Of a stretch of DNA of 64,000 bases, positions 1-11,690 are shown piece by piece. Both the position numbers and the translations under genes were made by a program. Source of the DNA: Halocaridina rubra (lineage: Eukaryota; Arthropoda; Malacostraca; Decapoda; Atyidae); contig JAXCGZ010005661.1 in NCBI GenBank assembly GCA_037179515.1, positions 1 through 64,000 of the forward strand. Reading direction: 5' to 3'. The notes beneath the pieces were generated by a model. That model was not told the origin of the DNA. It saw only the letters and a program-made list of their open reading frames with translations, and did not search any database. The stretch's first letter is position 1; each line of letters begins with the position of its first letter.

Positions 1-280
1 ATGTGATTGTATGTATGTGATTACCTAATTGTGATTACCTAATTGTGTTTACGGGAAAGAGCCCAAAGCTCATATCTTCACGTCTCCTGATCGGTTCCAT
101 TTTATACTTAGTGATACTTATCATACCTGTCCTTAAAACTATGGATTGAGATAGCATTAACTACCTCCTCGCTTAGCCAATTCCAATTTTCAACTACTCT
201 TACACTGAAAAAGTATTTTCTTACATCCTGCAAAGAAGTTTTCTTACGAAGCTTCAAACTATGACCTCTAGTTCTAGTAT
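1..280 (-). mobile_element. 3'-end fragment of CR1/L2-like retrotransposon
   Basis: Read on the minus strand this is the last part of ORF2, the 3' UTR and the 14-bp tail repeats, starting abruptly at the ORF2 codons for the SRTRGHSLKLRKK region. The same fragment with the same start recurs at 8120-8392 and, on the plus strand, at 30791-31062. In both other places it is followed in sense direction by an element's 5' leader, so another nearly full-length copy probably begins just beyond the window edge. Confidence 0.85.
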
Positions 281-371
281 GTGATTACCTAATTGTGATT
301 ACCTAATTGTGTTTACGGGAAAGAGCCCAAAGCTCGCATCTTCCCGTCTCCTGATCGGTTCCATTTTATAC

Positions 372-1283
372 TTAGTGATAGTTATCATACCTGTCCTTAA
401 AACTATGGATTGAGATAGCATTAACTACCTCCTCGCTTAGCCAATTCCAATTATCAACTACTCTTACACTGAAAAAGTATTTCCTTACATCCTGCAAAGA
501 AGTTTTCTTACGAAGCTTCAAACTATGACCTCTAGTTCTTGAGCCAGCCATATCAAAATATCGATCCCTATCCACTCTATCATAACCATGAAGGAATTTA
601 AAGACTGTCACCATATCCCCCTTCACTCTTCTAGCTTCGAGTGATGGTAAGTCTAATTCCCTCAGCCTCTCATCATAACTGAGATTGCGTATTTCTGGCA
701 CCAGTTTCGTGGCATGTCTTTGAACTTTTTCAAGCTTAGCTATGTGCTTTTTCAAGTGCGGATTCCAAAAGGGGGCTGCATATTCGAGTTTTGGCCTCAC
801 ATAGGTTACATGAATATTTCTGAACATTTCCTTGTCCATGTGCCTGAAGGCTACCCTTACATTTGATAAGAATGCATATGCTGCCCTTACTATGCCATTT
901 ATATGTATTTCTGGAGACAAATCTGCCAGTATGTTTACTCCTAGATCTCTCTCATTTTCTGTCTCTTGAAGTTGTACTCCAGCCACCGAGTAGTCAAGCT
1001 TGGGCCTTTTTGCACTTGTACCCATTCTCATTACCTTACATTTTGAAGTATTGAATTTCATTAGCCGCTTTTCTGACCACTCATGCAGATTATTTAGATC
1101 CTCCTGAGGTTCTCTACCATTGTTCTCGTTTTTTACTTTCTTCACAATCTTTGCATCATCTGCAGACATATTCATGAATGAATTTACAGACTCTGGTAGG
1201 TCATTTACATAAACAAGGAACAAAAGTGGCCCTAAAACTGAACCCTGTTGAACTCCACTACTAACTCTTCTCCATTCAGACAC
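372..1283 (-). pseudogene. Unit A1: RT C-terminal remnant (S type)
   Basis: An open 303-codon stretch covers RT motif B, the catalytic motif C and the C-terminal domain. The motif C phenylalanine is serine (SADD) and motif B PQG is QQG. It opens with GTG, not ATG, and lacks the motif A aspartate, so it cannot encode a working RT. Closest to unit B1 (8484-9395). Confidence 0.85.
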
Positions 1284-1434
1284 TGAGTGTCTTACTCTAA
1301 CCCTCTGTTCCCTTCCTTCTAAGTAAGTTTTTGCTATGTATGTATGTATGTATGTATGTGATTACCTAATTGTGTTTACGGGAAAGAGCCCAAAGCTCGT
1401 ATCTTCCCGTCTCCTGATCGGTTCCATTTTATAC

Positions 1435-2346
1435 TTAGTGATACTTATCATACCTGTCCTTAAAACTATGGATTGAGATAGCATTAACTACCTCCTCGCT
1501 TAGCCAATTCCAATTATCAACTACTCTTACACTGAAAAAGTATTTCCTTACATCCTGCAAAGAAGTTTTCTTACGAAGCTTCAAACTATGACCTCTAGTT
1601 CTAGAGCCAGCCATATCAAAATATCGATCCCTATCCACTCTATCATAACCATGAAGGAATTTAAAGACTGTCACCATATCCCCCCTCACTCTTCTAGCTT
1701 CGAGTGATGGTAAGTCTAATTCCCTCAGCCTCTCATCATAACTGAGATTGCGTATTTCTGGCACCAGTTTCGTGGCATGTCTTTGAACTTTTTCAAGCTT
1801 AGCTATGTGCTTTTTCAAGTGCGGATTCCAAAAGGGGGCTGCATATTCGAGTTTTGGCCTCACATAGGTTACATAAATATTTCTGAACATTTCCTTGTCC
1901 ATGTGCCTGAAGGCTACCCTTACATTTGATAAGAATGCATATGCTGCCCTTACTATGCCATTTATATGTATTTCTGGAGACAAATCTGCCAGTATGTTTA
2001 CTCCTAGATCTCTCTCATTTTCTGTCTCTTGAAGTTGTACTCCAGCCACCGAGTAGTCAAGCTTGGGCCTTCTTGCACTTGTACCCATTCTCATTACCTT
2101 ACATTTTGAAGTATTGAATTTCATTAGCCACTTTTCTGACCACTCATGCAGAGTATTTAGATCCTCCTGAAGTTCTCTACCATTGTTCTCGTTTTTTACT
2201 TTCTTCACAATCTTTGCATCATCTGCAAACATATTCATGAATGAATTTACAGACTCTGGTAGGTCATTTACATAAACAAGGAACAAAAGTGGCCCTAAAA
2301 CTGAACCCTGTGGAACTCCACTACTAACTCTTCTCCATTCAGACAC
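1435..2346 (-). pseudogene. Unit A2: RT C-terminal remnant (F type)
   Basis: A 303-codon open stretch retaining GVPQGSVLGPLLF and FADD but no motif A. The tail carries only one 14-bp repeat instead of two, making the unit shorter. It has no counterpart in the related block at 8.1-10.6 kb, so one of the two blocks gained or lost a unit. Confidence 0.85.
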
Positions 2347-2503
2347 TGAGTGTCTTACTCTAACCCTCTGTTCCCTTCCTTCTAAGTAAGTTTTTGCTAT
2401 ATATGTATGTATGTGATTACCTAATTGTGATTACCTAATTGTGTTTACGGGAAAGAGCCCACAGCTCGTATTTTCCCATCTCCTGATCGGTTCCATTTTA
2501 TAC

Positions 2504-3415
2504 TTAGTGATACTTATCATACCTGTCCTTAAAACTATGGATTGAGATAGCATTAACTACCTCCTCGCTTAGCCAATTCCAATTATCAACTACTCTTACA
2601 CTGAAAAAGTATTTCCTTACATCCTGCAAAGAAGTTTTCTTACGAAGCTTCAAACTATGACCTCTAGTTCTAGAGCCAGCCATATCAAAATATCGATCCC
2701 TATCCACTCTATCATAACCATGAAGGAATTTAAAAACTGTCACCATATCCCCCCTCACTCTTCTAGCTTCGAGTGATGGTAAGTCTAATTCCCTCAGCCT
2801 CTCATCATAACTGAGATTGCGTATTTCTGGCACCAGTTTCGTGGCATGTCTTTGAACTTTTTCAAGCTTAGCTATGTGCTTTTTCAAGTGCGGATTCCAA
2901 AAGGGGGCTGCATATTCGAGTTTTGGCCTCACATAGGTTACATAAATATTTCTGAACATTTCCTTGTCCATGTGCCTGAAGGCTACCCTTACATTTGATA
3001 AGAATGCATATGCTGCCCTTACTATGCCATTTATATGTATTTCTGGAGACAAATCTGCCAGTATGTTTACTCCTAGATCTCTCTCATTTTCTGTCTCTTG
3101 AAGTTGTACTCCAGCCACCGAGTAGTCAAGCTTGGGCCTTCTTGCACTTGTACCCATTCTCATTACCTTACATTTTGAAGTATTGAATTTCATTAGCCAC
3201 TTTTCTGACCACTCATGCAGAGTATTTAGATCCTCCTGAAGTTCTCTACCATTGTTCTCGTTTTTTACTTTCTTCACAATCTTTGCATCATCTGCAAACA
3301 TATTCATGAATGAATTTACAGACTCTGGTAGGTCATTTACATATACAAGGAACAAAAGTGGCCCTAAAACTGAACCCTGTGGAACTCCACTACTAACTCT
3401 TCTCCATTCAGACAC
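2504..3415 (-). pseudogene. Unit A3: RT C-terminal remnant (F type)
   Basis: A 303-codon open stretch with FADD, nearly identical to A2 in protein and matching B2 (9553-10464) at flanking marker bases, for example the GACACAGAGTG variant next to the truncation point. Motif A is missing. Confidence 0.85.
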
Positions 3416-3572
3416 AGAGTGTCTTACTCTAACCCTCTGTTCCCTTCCTTCTAAGTAAGTTTTTGCTATGTATGTATGTATGTGATAACCTAATTGTGAT
3501 TACCTAATTGTGTTTACAGGAAAGAGCCCAAAGCTCGTATCTTCCCATCTCCTGATTGGTTCCATTTTATAC

Positions 3573-6395
3573 TTAGTGATACTTATCATACCTGTCCTTA
3601 AAACTATGGATTGAGATAGCATTAACTACCTCCTCGCTTAGCCAATTCCAATAATCAACTACTCTTACACTGAAAAAGTATTTCCTTACATCCTGCAAAA
3701 AAGTTTTCTTACGAAGCTTTAAACTATGACCTCTAGTTCTAGAGCCAGCCATATCAAAATATCGATCCCTATCCACTCTATCATAACCATGAAGGAATTT
3801 AAACACTGTCACCATATCCCCCTTCACTCTTCTAGCTTCGAGTGATGGTAAGTCTAATTCCCTCAGCCTCTCATCATAACTGAGATTGCGTATTTCTGGC
3901 ACCAGTTTCGTGGCATGTCTTTGAACTTTTTCAAGCTTAGCTATGTGCTTTTTCAAGTGCGGATTCCAAAAGGGGGCTGCATATTCGAGTTTTGGCCTCA
4001 CATAGGTTACATAAATATTTCTGAACATTTCCTTGTCCATGTGCCTGAAGGCTACCCTTACATTTGATAAGAATGCATATGCTGCCCTTACTATGCCATT
4101 TATATGTATTTCTGGAGACAAATCTGCCAGTATGTTTACTCCTAGATCTCCCTCATTTTCTGTCTCTTGAAGTTGTACTCCAGCCACCGAGTAGTCAAGC
4201 TTGGGCCTTCTTGCACTTGCACCCATTCTCATTACCTTGCATTTTGAAGTATTGAATTTCATTAGCCACTTTTCTGACCACTCATGCAGATTATTTAGAT
4301 CCTCCTGAAGTTCTCTACCATTGTTCTCGTTTTTTACTTTCTTCACAATCTTTGCATCATCTGCAAACATATTCATGAATGAATTTACAGACTCTGGTAG
4401 GTCATTTACATATACAAGGAACAAAAGTGGCCCTAAAACTGAACCCTGTGGAACTCCACAACTAACTCTTCTCCATTCAGACACTGAGTGTCTTACTCTA
4501 ACCCTCTGTTCCCTTCCTTCTAAGTAAGTTTTTTATCCATTCCAAAACATTTCCACCTATTCTAGCCATTGACTGCAGCTTCCTAATAAGTCTCCCATGA
4601 GGAACAGTGTCAAACGCTTTCTGGAAGTCTAGGAAGATGCAATCTGCCCAGCCCTCTGTTTCCTGTAAGATTCGGCTTACCTCATCATAAAATTCTAATA
4701 AGTTTGTTACTGTTGATCTACCTTCTCTGAAGCCATGTTGCCTCACTGACAAAAAGTTGAAGGATTCCAAGTGATGAGAGATATGTTTCCTTAGTAGTTT
4801 CTCCATAACTTTGCAAACTATGCTGGTCAAGGAAACTGGTCTATAGTTCAGAGTCGTATCCTTCCTTCCCTTTTTGAAGATAGGTATCACATTTGCTTAT
4901 TTCTAGCATCTTGGAATCTCCCCTGACTCCAGTGACTTTTTAAATATGATACTTAGTGCCACTGATATTGAGTTTGCGCATTTTTTAAGCACATGAGAGG
5001 ATATGTCATCAGGACCTGTAGCTTTATGAACATCTAAATCCATCAGCGCTTTGCATACCTCTGTGGCTGTAAGGTTGATGTTCTCTAATACCGGCCCTTG
5101 AGCTTCTGTCACTGCAATCTGAGGGGGTGGGGTATTTTCTACTGTAAATACTGACTGAAACTCCTTGTTCAATTCTTTGCAGATCTCTTCATCCGTCTCA
5201 TTGATGCTTCCATCTGCTCTCTTTAGCCTTAAAACCTGTTCTTTTACCTTCAGTTTTCCTCTGATAAAGCTGTGGAATAGCTTGGGATTTTCTTTAGCCT
5301 TCCTGGTGATGTCCCTCTCATAGTCTCTCTCTGCCTCTCTCCTTTTACTTAGGTAGTCATTTCTTGCTCTTTTATAGGTTTGCCAGGCATTTATGTTTTT
5401 TCTCCTCCTATACCTTTTCCAGCATTTGTCTCTCCACTCCTTAGCTCTTTTACACCCATTATCGAACCATTTCTCTCTGGCATGAATTACACCTACTTTG
5501 GTGACAGGTATGCAGCAATCTACTATCTTCCCATATTTCTCACAAAAGATGTCATACATTTCTTGTACAGATTTGTTGTAAAATAAGGTTCTCCAGTCAA
5601 TAACTGCAAAAAGCTCATTCATTTTGATGTAATCTCCTTTCGGATAGTTCCTCCTCATGTCCTCAGTGCCTCTACTCTCAGGAAGAATATCTTCAATGAT
5701 ATACTCCATCAACAACACACAGTGGTCACTCTTTCCAAATGGTGGATCATACTCAATTTTTTCAATATCCAACACATTATCTGTGAACACTAGATCAAGT
5801 AGTGATGGCTCATCCCCACCCCTAGCCCTTGTTGGTTCTATTACATGTTGGTGTAGGAAATTCCCTTGTACGCACTCTAGGAATCTTGCCCCGAATGAGT
5901 CCTCACCACTGTGTGGGTCAAGATTTATCCAATCTATCTCTTTATGATTAAAGTCTCCCATAATCAAAATCCTACATTTTTTTCCCGTGCCATGTTAACA
6001 ACTGAGTTTATGACTTCAATAGTACCTATATGACTTTCCTCATAAACTTCAAGCCTATTTTGGTTCCTTGGTGGGTTGTATACAACAGTTATTATAATGC
6101 TCTCTGACCCAGTATTTATGCGAGCAACAAGAAATTCCTTGAACTCACTTTCTATAGCCAAGTTTATTTCTTCAACTTGAATCCTTTCACTTATGAGCAG
6201 TGCTATCCCTCCACCAGTCCTCTCAGATCTTTCAACTCTTAGTATTCTGAAGCCCTTAGGAAAAACTGTGACACTGTTTATGTCCTCACTCAACTTAGTC
6301 TCTGTAATTGCTACTATATCTGCCTTACTGTTGTGAATCCTATCTTTTAATTCTACCGCCTTACCAGCTAATCCATCAGCATTTGTGTATAACAA
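3573..6395 (-). pseudogene. Left copy ORF2: APE endonuclease-reverse transcriptase, disrupted
   Basis: The product would nick target DNA and reverse-transcribe the element RNA at the nick. Endonuclease motifs in order are TNADGL, AITETKLS, VVYNPPR, MGDFNHKEIDW, LVFTDN and GKSDHC; RT motifs are NYRPVSLTS, FLDFQKAFDTV, GVPQGSVLGP and FADDAK. The frame breaks near 5980 (seven-base A run on the sense strand), by stop codons near 4893-4900 where the WKQAN motif is lost, and near 4525 in a T/A homopolymer. There is no in-frame AUG at the N terminus; the frame opens inside the ORF1 overlap. Confidence 0.88.
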
Positions 6396-6397
6396 TC

Positions 6398-7473
6398 TTA
6401 ATGAGGCCCCATCCCCTGATCTTCTGTCATTATCTTCTTTATCTCCCCTTTGTCTGGAAGAACTCTGAAATGAATATTTTTCTTCTCTTCTTCATATCTT
6501 TCCTCATTTAACCTTCTTGCCTCTTGCAGCAAGTTTTTTAGCTTTCCCATCTCTTTCCTGTGTTCTGTATCGTCTAATGAACACTTCTTTGAATTCCTGA
6601 AGGTCTTTTAGACTTTTTTTTCTCAACAATATTTCCCTACATGTTTCCCCTCTCTCAAAGGTTACTTTTGTTGGTCCCGGCTTTCCTTCCCTCGAATATT
6701 TACCTAGTTGGTGTATGTTTACAATATCCTCAGGACCACAAACTACTCCAAGCTTTCTTATCAGGTCTACAACCCTAGCTTTATTTTCTTCAAGTCTCCC
6801 CTGCCATGTTGGCTCCTGGGATTCGCTTATGCCTGAGATTACCACTGTCTTCTCCTTATCAAGTGCCTGTCTGATGAGTGGGTTTGCCTTTTCCATCACA
6901 ACGTCTTTCATTTTTTCGATTACTGTCTCTTTATAGTCAACTGTTTGTATGTTTTCCAGTGCCACCACCTTTACAGCCTCTTTTACTGCCACATTCCCCT
7001 TTAGTGCATCAGCAAAGGTAGTTTTCATGGCATCATTTTCCATATTCAGCTCCAGGAACTCTTTTCTAAACTGTTCAATGTTTTCCTTAATCTGGACATT
7101 CCAAGCAGCAATCTCGTCTCTCAGAAGAGAGCAGTATAACATCTAGTTCCTTTAGGTTGTCATTCAGCTGTTTGTTTTTATCTTCTTGTTTAGAAATTCT
7201 AGATTCTAGTTGACTCTTTTCCCCTTCCAGCTTCTTTATTCTTTTTTCTAGTTCCTTTCTCTCCTGCCCTTGTGCTTTATTTGCTTCCTCCAAAGATCTT
7301 ATTTTCTCTCTGAGTGTTTCATTCTCTTTCATTTCTCCATCCATATTCCGAATTTTTTCATCAAGGCTTATAACCATTGCCTCTAAATTCTTGATTTTCT
7401 GTTTAAGTCTCCTAATGGCTACCCCTCCTACTGACCCATGGATGGGAGAGGTTTGGGACAGAGATGGCCTCAT
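6398..7473 (-). pseudogene. Left copy ORF1: coiled-coil nucleic-acid-binding protein, disrupted
   Basis: Starts at a true ATG (MRPSLSQTS). Residues about 20-110 are a heptad-rich, highly charged coiled coil; residues about 180-270 look like an RRM-type domain (VVISGISES, then PTKVTFERGETCREILLRK), followed by a basic C-terminal segment. This order is that of L1-type ORF1 proteins; function as an RNA chaperone is known for that family and inferred here. The frame breaks near 7128 (small deletion after NLKELDV) and near 6556 (one inserted A giving QERDGK instead of QEEMGK). Confidence 0.82.
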
Positions 7474-8119
7474 TTTTATGTTCTCCCTCTCATAGAATAT
7501 AGAAAGAAGAAGAGAAAGAGGAAAACAAAAGAGAAAAACTTTTATTTAAGCTTCACATAGAATTTTTATATCTCCATATAAGTGCTATTTAGTGACTCAA
7601 TTTATCTCTTTTCTGGTAACACACATCTTAACTTAAAAACGTGACCATGGTAATTTAAGGATAAAAAGAAAAAGAAAAAAAATGCAACAAAACAAAAGTC
7701 AAACCTGAAGGAAAATTTGAATTTGTGTCTGAGGTGGCACCCACCTGTTTCTGCTATATATTCTTCCTAACTGATAAACTCACTTGCTATCCAAGATATG
7801 TTATCACAGGATTAGACTATACATTTAAATCAATATATATACAAAATAAAAAAAAATAGTAAAAGAGAAAGCTAAAAGAAAAGCAAAAAAATGAAGAAAA
7901 TAAGACAGCTGTACTACTTGGCAACTTAACTCAGTACTGTTGACAGGTGGATATTTGGTATTTATTTAATTATTCAAGTATTTCGTGTATCAAACTAACT
8001 AATAAGTTAATATAAATGGGAAGGATACTGATTTTAACAATATATTGAACCACAGGATCAGGTAAACGGCGTAAGAGCTTTTCCCAGTTTACACAAAAAA
8101 TTAGGTAATGTGATGTGAT
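7474..8119 (-). other. 5' leader (UTR) of left CR1/L2-like copy
   Basis: About 640 bp between the junction with an upstream 3' fragment and the ORF1 ATG. The same leader precedes ORF1 at 31063-31708 and, diverged, at 44494-45133 and 46290-48756. It probably holds the internal promoter, but I cannot point to a core promoter motif. Its outer end carries ATTACCTAATT, the reverse complement of the 3' tail monomer. Confidence 0.75.
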
Positions 8120-8392
8120 TGTATGTATGTGATTACCTAATTGTGATTACCTAATTGTGTTTACGGGAAAGAGCCCAAAGCTCATATCTTCCCGTCTCCT
8201 GATCGGTTCCATTTTATACTTAGTGATACTTATCATACCTGTCCTTAAAACTATGGATTGAGATAGCATTAACTACCTCCTCGCTTAGCCAATTCCAATT
8301 TTCAACTACTCTTACACTGAAAAAGTATTTTCTTACATCCTGCAAAGAAGTTTTCTTACGAAGCTTCAAACTATGACCTCTAGTTCTAGTAT
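8120..8392 (-). mobile_element. 3'-end fragment of CR1/L2-like retrotransposon
   Basis: Same fragment and same 5' breakpoint as positions 1-280. In sense direction it runs through the tail and CATA repeats directly into the 5' leader of the left copy, forming a head-to-tail junction. Confidence 0.88.
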
Positions 8393-8483
8393 GTGATTAC
8401 CTAATTGTGATTACCTAATTGTGTTTACGGGAAAGAGCCCAAAGCTCGCATCTTCCCGTCTCCTGATCGGTTCCATTTTATAC

Positions 8484-9395
8484 TTAGTGATACTTATCAT
8501 ACCTGTCCTTAAAACTATGGATTGAGATAGCATTAACTACCTCCTCGCTTAGCCAATTCCAATTATCAACTACTCTTACACTGAAAAAGTATTTCCTTAC
8601 ATCCTGCAAAGAAGTTTTCTTACGAAGCTTCAAACTATGACCTCTAGTTCTTGAGCCAGCCATATCAAAATATCGATCCCTATCCACTCTATCATAACCA
8701 TGAAGGAATTTAAAGACTGTCACCATATCCCCCTTCACTCTTCTAGCTTCGAGTGATGGTAAGTCTAATTCCCTCAGCCTCTCATCATAACTGAGATTGC
8801 GTATTTCTGGCACCAGTTTCGTTGCATGTCTTTGAACTTTTTCAAGCTTAGCTATGTGCTTTTTCAAGTGCGGATTCCAAAAGGGGGCTGCATATTCGAG
8901 TTTTGGCCTCACATAGGTTACATGAATATTTCTGAACATTTCCTTGTCCATGTGCCTGAAGGCTACCCTTACATTTGATAAGAATGCATATGCTGCCCTT
9001 ACTATGCCATTTATATGTATTTCTGGAGACAAATCTGCCAGTATGTTTACTCCTAGATCTCTCTCATTTTCTGTCTCTTGAAGTTGTACTCCAGCCACCG
9101 AGTAGTCAAGCTTGGGCCTTTTTGCACTTGTACCCATTCTCATTACCTTACATTTTGAAGTATTGAATTTCATTAGCCGCTTTTCTGACCACTCATGCAG
9201 ATTATTTAGATCCTCCTGAGGTTCTCTACCATTGTTCTCGTTTTTTACTTTCTTCACAATCTTTGCATCATCTGCAGACATATTCATGAATGAATTTACA
9301 GACTCTGGTAGGTCATTTACATAAACAAGGAACAAAAGTGGCCCTAAAACTGAACCCTGTGGAACTCCACTACTAACTCTTCTCCATTCAGACAC
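8484..9395 (-). pseudogene. Unit B1: RT C-terminal remnant (S type)
   Basis: A 303-codon open stretch, SADD at motif C, no motif A. Matches A1 apart from an intact PQG and a few substitutions. Confidence 0.84.
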
Positions 9396-9552
9396 TGAGT
9401 GTCTTACTCTAACCCTCTGTTCCCTTCCTTCTAAGTAAGTTTTTGCTATGTATGTATGTATGTGATTACCTAATTGTGATTACCTAATTGTGTTTACGGG
9501 AAAGAGCCCAAAGCTCGTATCTTCCCATATCCTGATCGGTTCCATTTTATAC

Positions 9553-10464
9553 TTAGTGATACTTATCATACCTGTCCTTAAAACTATGGATTGAGATAGC
9601 ATTAACTACCTCCTCGCTTAGCCAATTCCAATTATCAACTACTCTTACACTGAAAAAGTATTTCCTTACATCCTGCAAAGAAGTTTTCTTACGAAGCTTC
9701 AAACTATGACCTCTAGTTCTAGAGCCAGCCATATCAAAATATCGATCCCTATCCACTCTATCATAACCATGAAGGAATATAAAAACTGTCACCATATCCC
9801 CCCTCACTCTTCTAGCTTCGAGTGATGGTAAGTCTAATTCCCTCAGCCTCTCATCATAACTGAGATTGCGTATTTCTGGCACCAGTTTTGTGGCATGTCT
9901 TTGAACTTTTTCAAGCTTAGCTATGTGCTTTTTCAAGTGCGGATTCCAAAAGGGGGCTGCATATTCGAGTTTTGGCCTCACATAGGTTACATAAATATTT
10001 CTGAACATTTCCTTGTCCATGTGCCTGAAGGCTACCCTTACATTTGATAAGAATGCATATGCTGCCCTTACTATGCCATTTATATGTATTTCTGGAGACA
10101 AATCTGCCAGTATGTTTACTCCTAGATCTCTCTCATTTTCTGTCTCTTGAAGTTGTACTCCAGCCACCGAGTAGTCAAGCTTGGGCCTTCTTGCACTTGT
10201 ACCCATTCTCATTACCTTACATTTTGAAGTATTGAATTTCATTAGCCACTTTTCTGACCACTCATGCAGAGTATTTAGATCCTCCTGAAGTTCTCTACCA
10301 TTGTTCTCGTTTTTTACTTTCTTCACAATCTTTGCATCATCTGCAAACATATTCATGAATGAATTTACAGACTCTGGTAGGTCATTTACATATACAAGGA
10401 ACAAAAGTGGCCCTAAAACTGAACCCTGTGGAACTCCACTACTAACTCTTCTCCATTCAGACAC
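9553..10464 (-). pseudogene. Unit B2: RT C-terminal remnant (F type)
   Basis: A 303-codon open stretch with FADD and a K-to-I change in VFKFLHGYD. Shares marker bases with A3. No motif A. Confidence 0.84.
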
Positions 10465-10621
10465 AGAGTGTCTTACTCTAACCCTCTGTTCCCTTCCTTC
10501 TAAGTAAGTTTTTGCTATGTATGTATGTATGTGATAACCTAATTGTGATTACCTAATTGTGTTTACAGGAAAGAGCCCAAAGCTCGTATCTTCCCATCTC
10601 CTGACTGGTTCCATTTTATAC

Positions 10622-11533
10622 TTAGTGATACTTATCATACCTGTCCTTAAAACTATGGATTGAGATAGCATTAACTACCTCCTCGCTTAGCCAATTCCAA
10701 TAATCAACTACTCTTACACTGAAAAAGTATTTCCTTACATCCTGCAAAAAAGTTTTCTTACGAAGCTTTAAACTATGACCTCTAGTTCTAGAGCCAGCCA
10801 TATCAAAATATCGATCCCTATCCACTCTATCATAACCATGAAGGAATTTAAACACTGTCACCATATCCCCCTTCACTCTTCTAGCTTCGAGTGATGGTAA
10901 GTCTAATTCCCTCAGCCTCTCATCATAACTGAGATTGCGTATTTCTGGCACCAGTTTCGTGGCATGTCTTTGAACTTTTTCAAGCTTAGCTATGTGCTTT
11001 TTCAAGTGCGGATTCCAAAAGGGGGCTGCATATTCGAGTTTTGGCCTCACATAGGTTACATAAATATTTCTGAACATTTCCTTGTCCATGTGCCTGAAGG
11101 CTACCCTTACATTTGATAAGAATGCATATGCTGCCCTTACTATGCCATTTATATGTATTTCTGGAGACAAATCTGCCAGTATGTTTACTCCTAGATCTCT
11201 CTCATTTTCTGTCTCTTGAAGTTGTACTCCAGCCACCGAGTGATCAAGCTTGGGCCTTCTTGCACTTGTACCCATTCTCATTACCTTACATTTTGAAGTA
11301 TTGAATTTCATTATCCGCTTTTCTGACCACTCATGCAGATTATTTAGATCCTCCTGAGGTTCTCTACCATTGTTCTCGTTTTTTACTTTCTTCACAATCT
11401 TTGCATCATCTGCAGACGTATTCATGAATGAATTTACAGACTCTGGTAGGTCATTTACATAAACAAGGAACAAAAGTGGCCCTAAAACTGAACCCTGTGG
11501 AACTCCATTACTAACTCTTCTCCATTCAGACAC
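10622..11533 (-). pseudogene. Unit B3: RT C-terminal remnant, mosaic
   Basis: The sense 3' half (KTFLQDV, VVDYWNW) matches the left anchor's own 3' end at 3573, while the 5' half (VSNG, TSADD, LDHSV) matches S-type units. The switch suggests gene conversion or unequal exchange inside the unit. Confidence 0.82.
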
Positions 11534-11690
11534 TGAGTGTCTTACTCTAACCCTCTGTTCCCTTCCTTCTAAGTAAGTTTTTGCTATGTATGTATGTATG
11601 TGATAACCTAATTGTGATTACCTAATTGTGTTTACGGGAAAGAGCCCAAAGCTCGTATCTTCCCATCTCCTGATCGGTTCCATTTTATAC

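Larger units (their letters stand above)
281..3481 (-). repeat. Tandem array A: three head-to-tail 5'-truncated CR1/L2-like units
   Basis: Units start at 281, 1358 and 2413 and measure 1077, 1055 and 1069 bp. Each contains the 3' tail, 3' UTR and the last third of ORF2, and each is truncated 5' at the same codon (KTYLEGREQ region) next to a short ATGT/CATA tetranucleotide run. The identical breakpoint shows tandem duplication of a unit, not independent insertions. The array lies directly downstream, in sense direction, of the copy at 3482-8119. Confidence 0.92.
3482..8119 (-). mobile_element. Left nearly full-length CR1/L2-like non-LTR retrotransposon
   Basis: Minus-strand element of about 4.6 kb with a 5' leader, ORF1, ORF2, short 3' UTR and 14-bp tail repeats. 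ORF2 has an APE-type endonuclease and an RT resembling the CR1/L2 group of the Jockey superfamily (family judged from motifs FLDFQKAFDTV, GVPQGSVLGPLL, FADD and the C-terminal domain). Both ORFs are broken. It shares the 5' junction and a private ORF1 one-base insertion with the plus-strand copy at 31063-35703, so those two descend from one duplicated segment. Confidence 0.9.

Noticed and set aside
372..1283. Array units as functional small RT genes
   Set aside because: They open with GTG rather than ATG, lack RT motif A, and half of them have lost FADD.
8975..9166. Recurring 63- and 68-codon open frames on the strand opposite each array unit
   Set aside because: They are antisense shadows of the RT remnant, conserved only because the units are duplicates; no independent coding signal.
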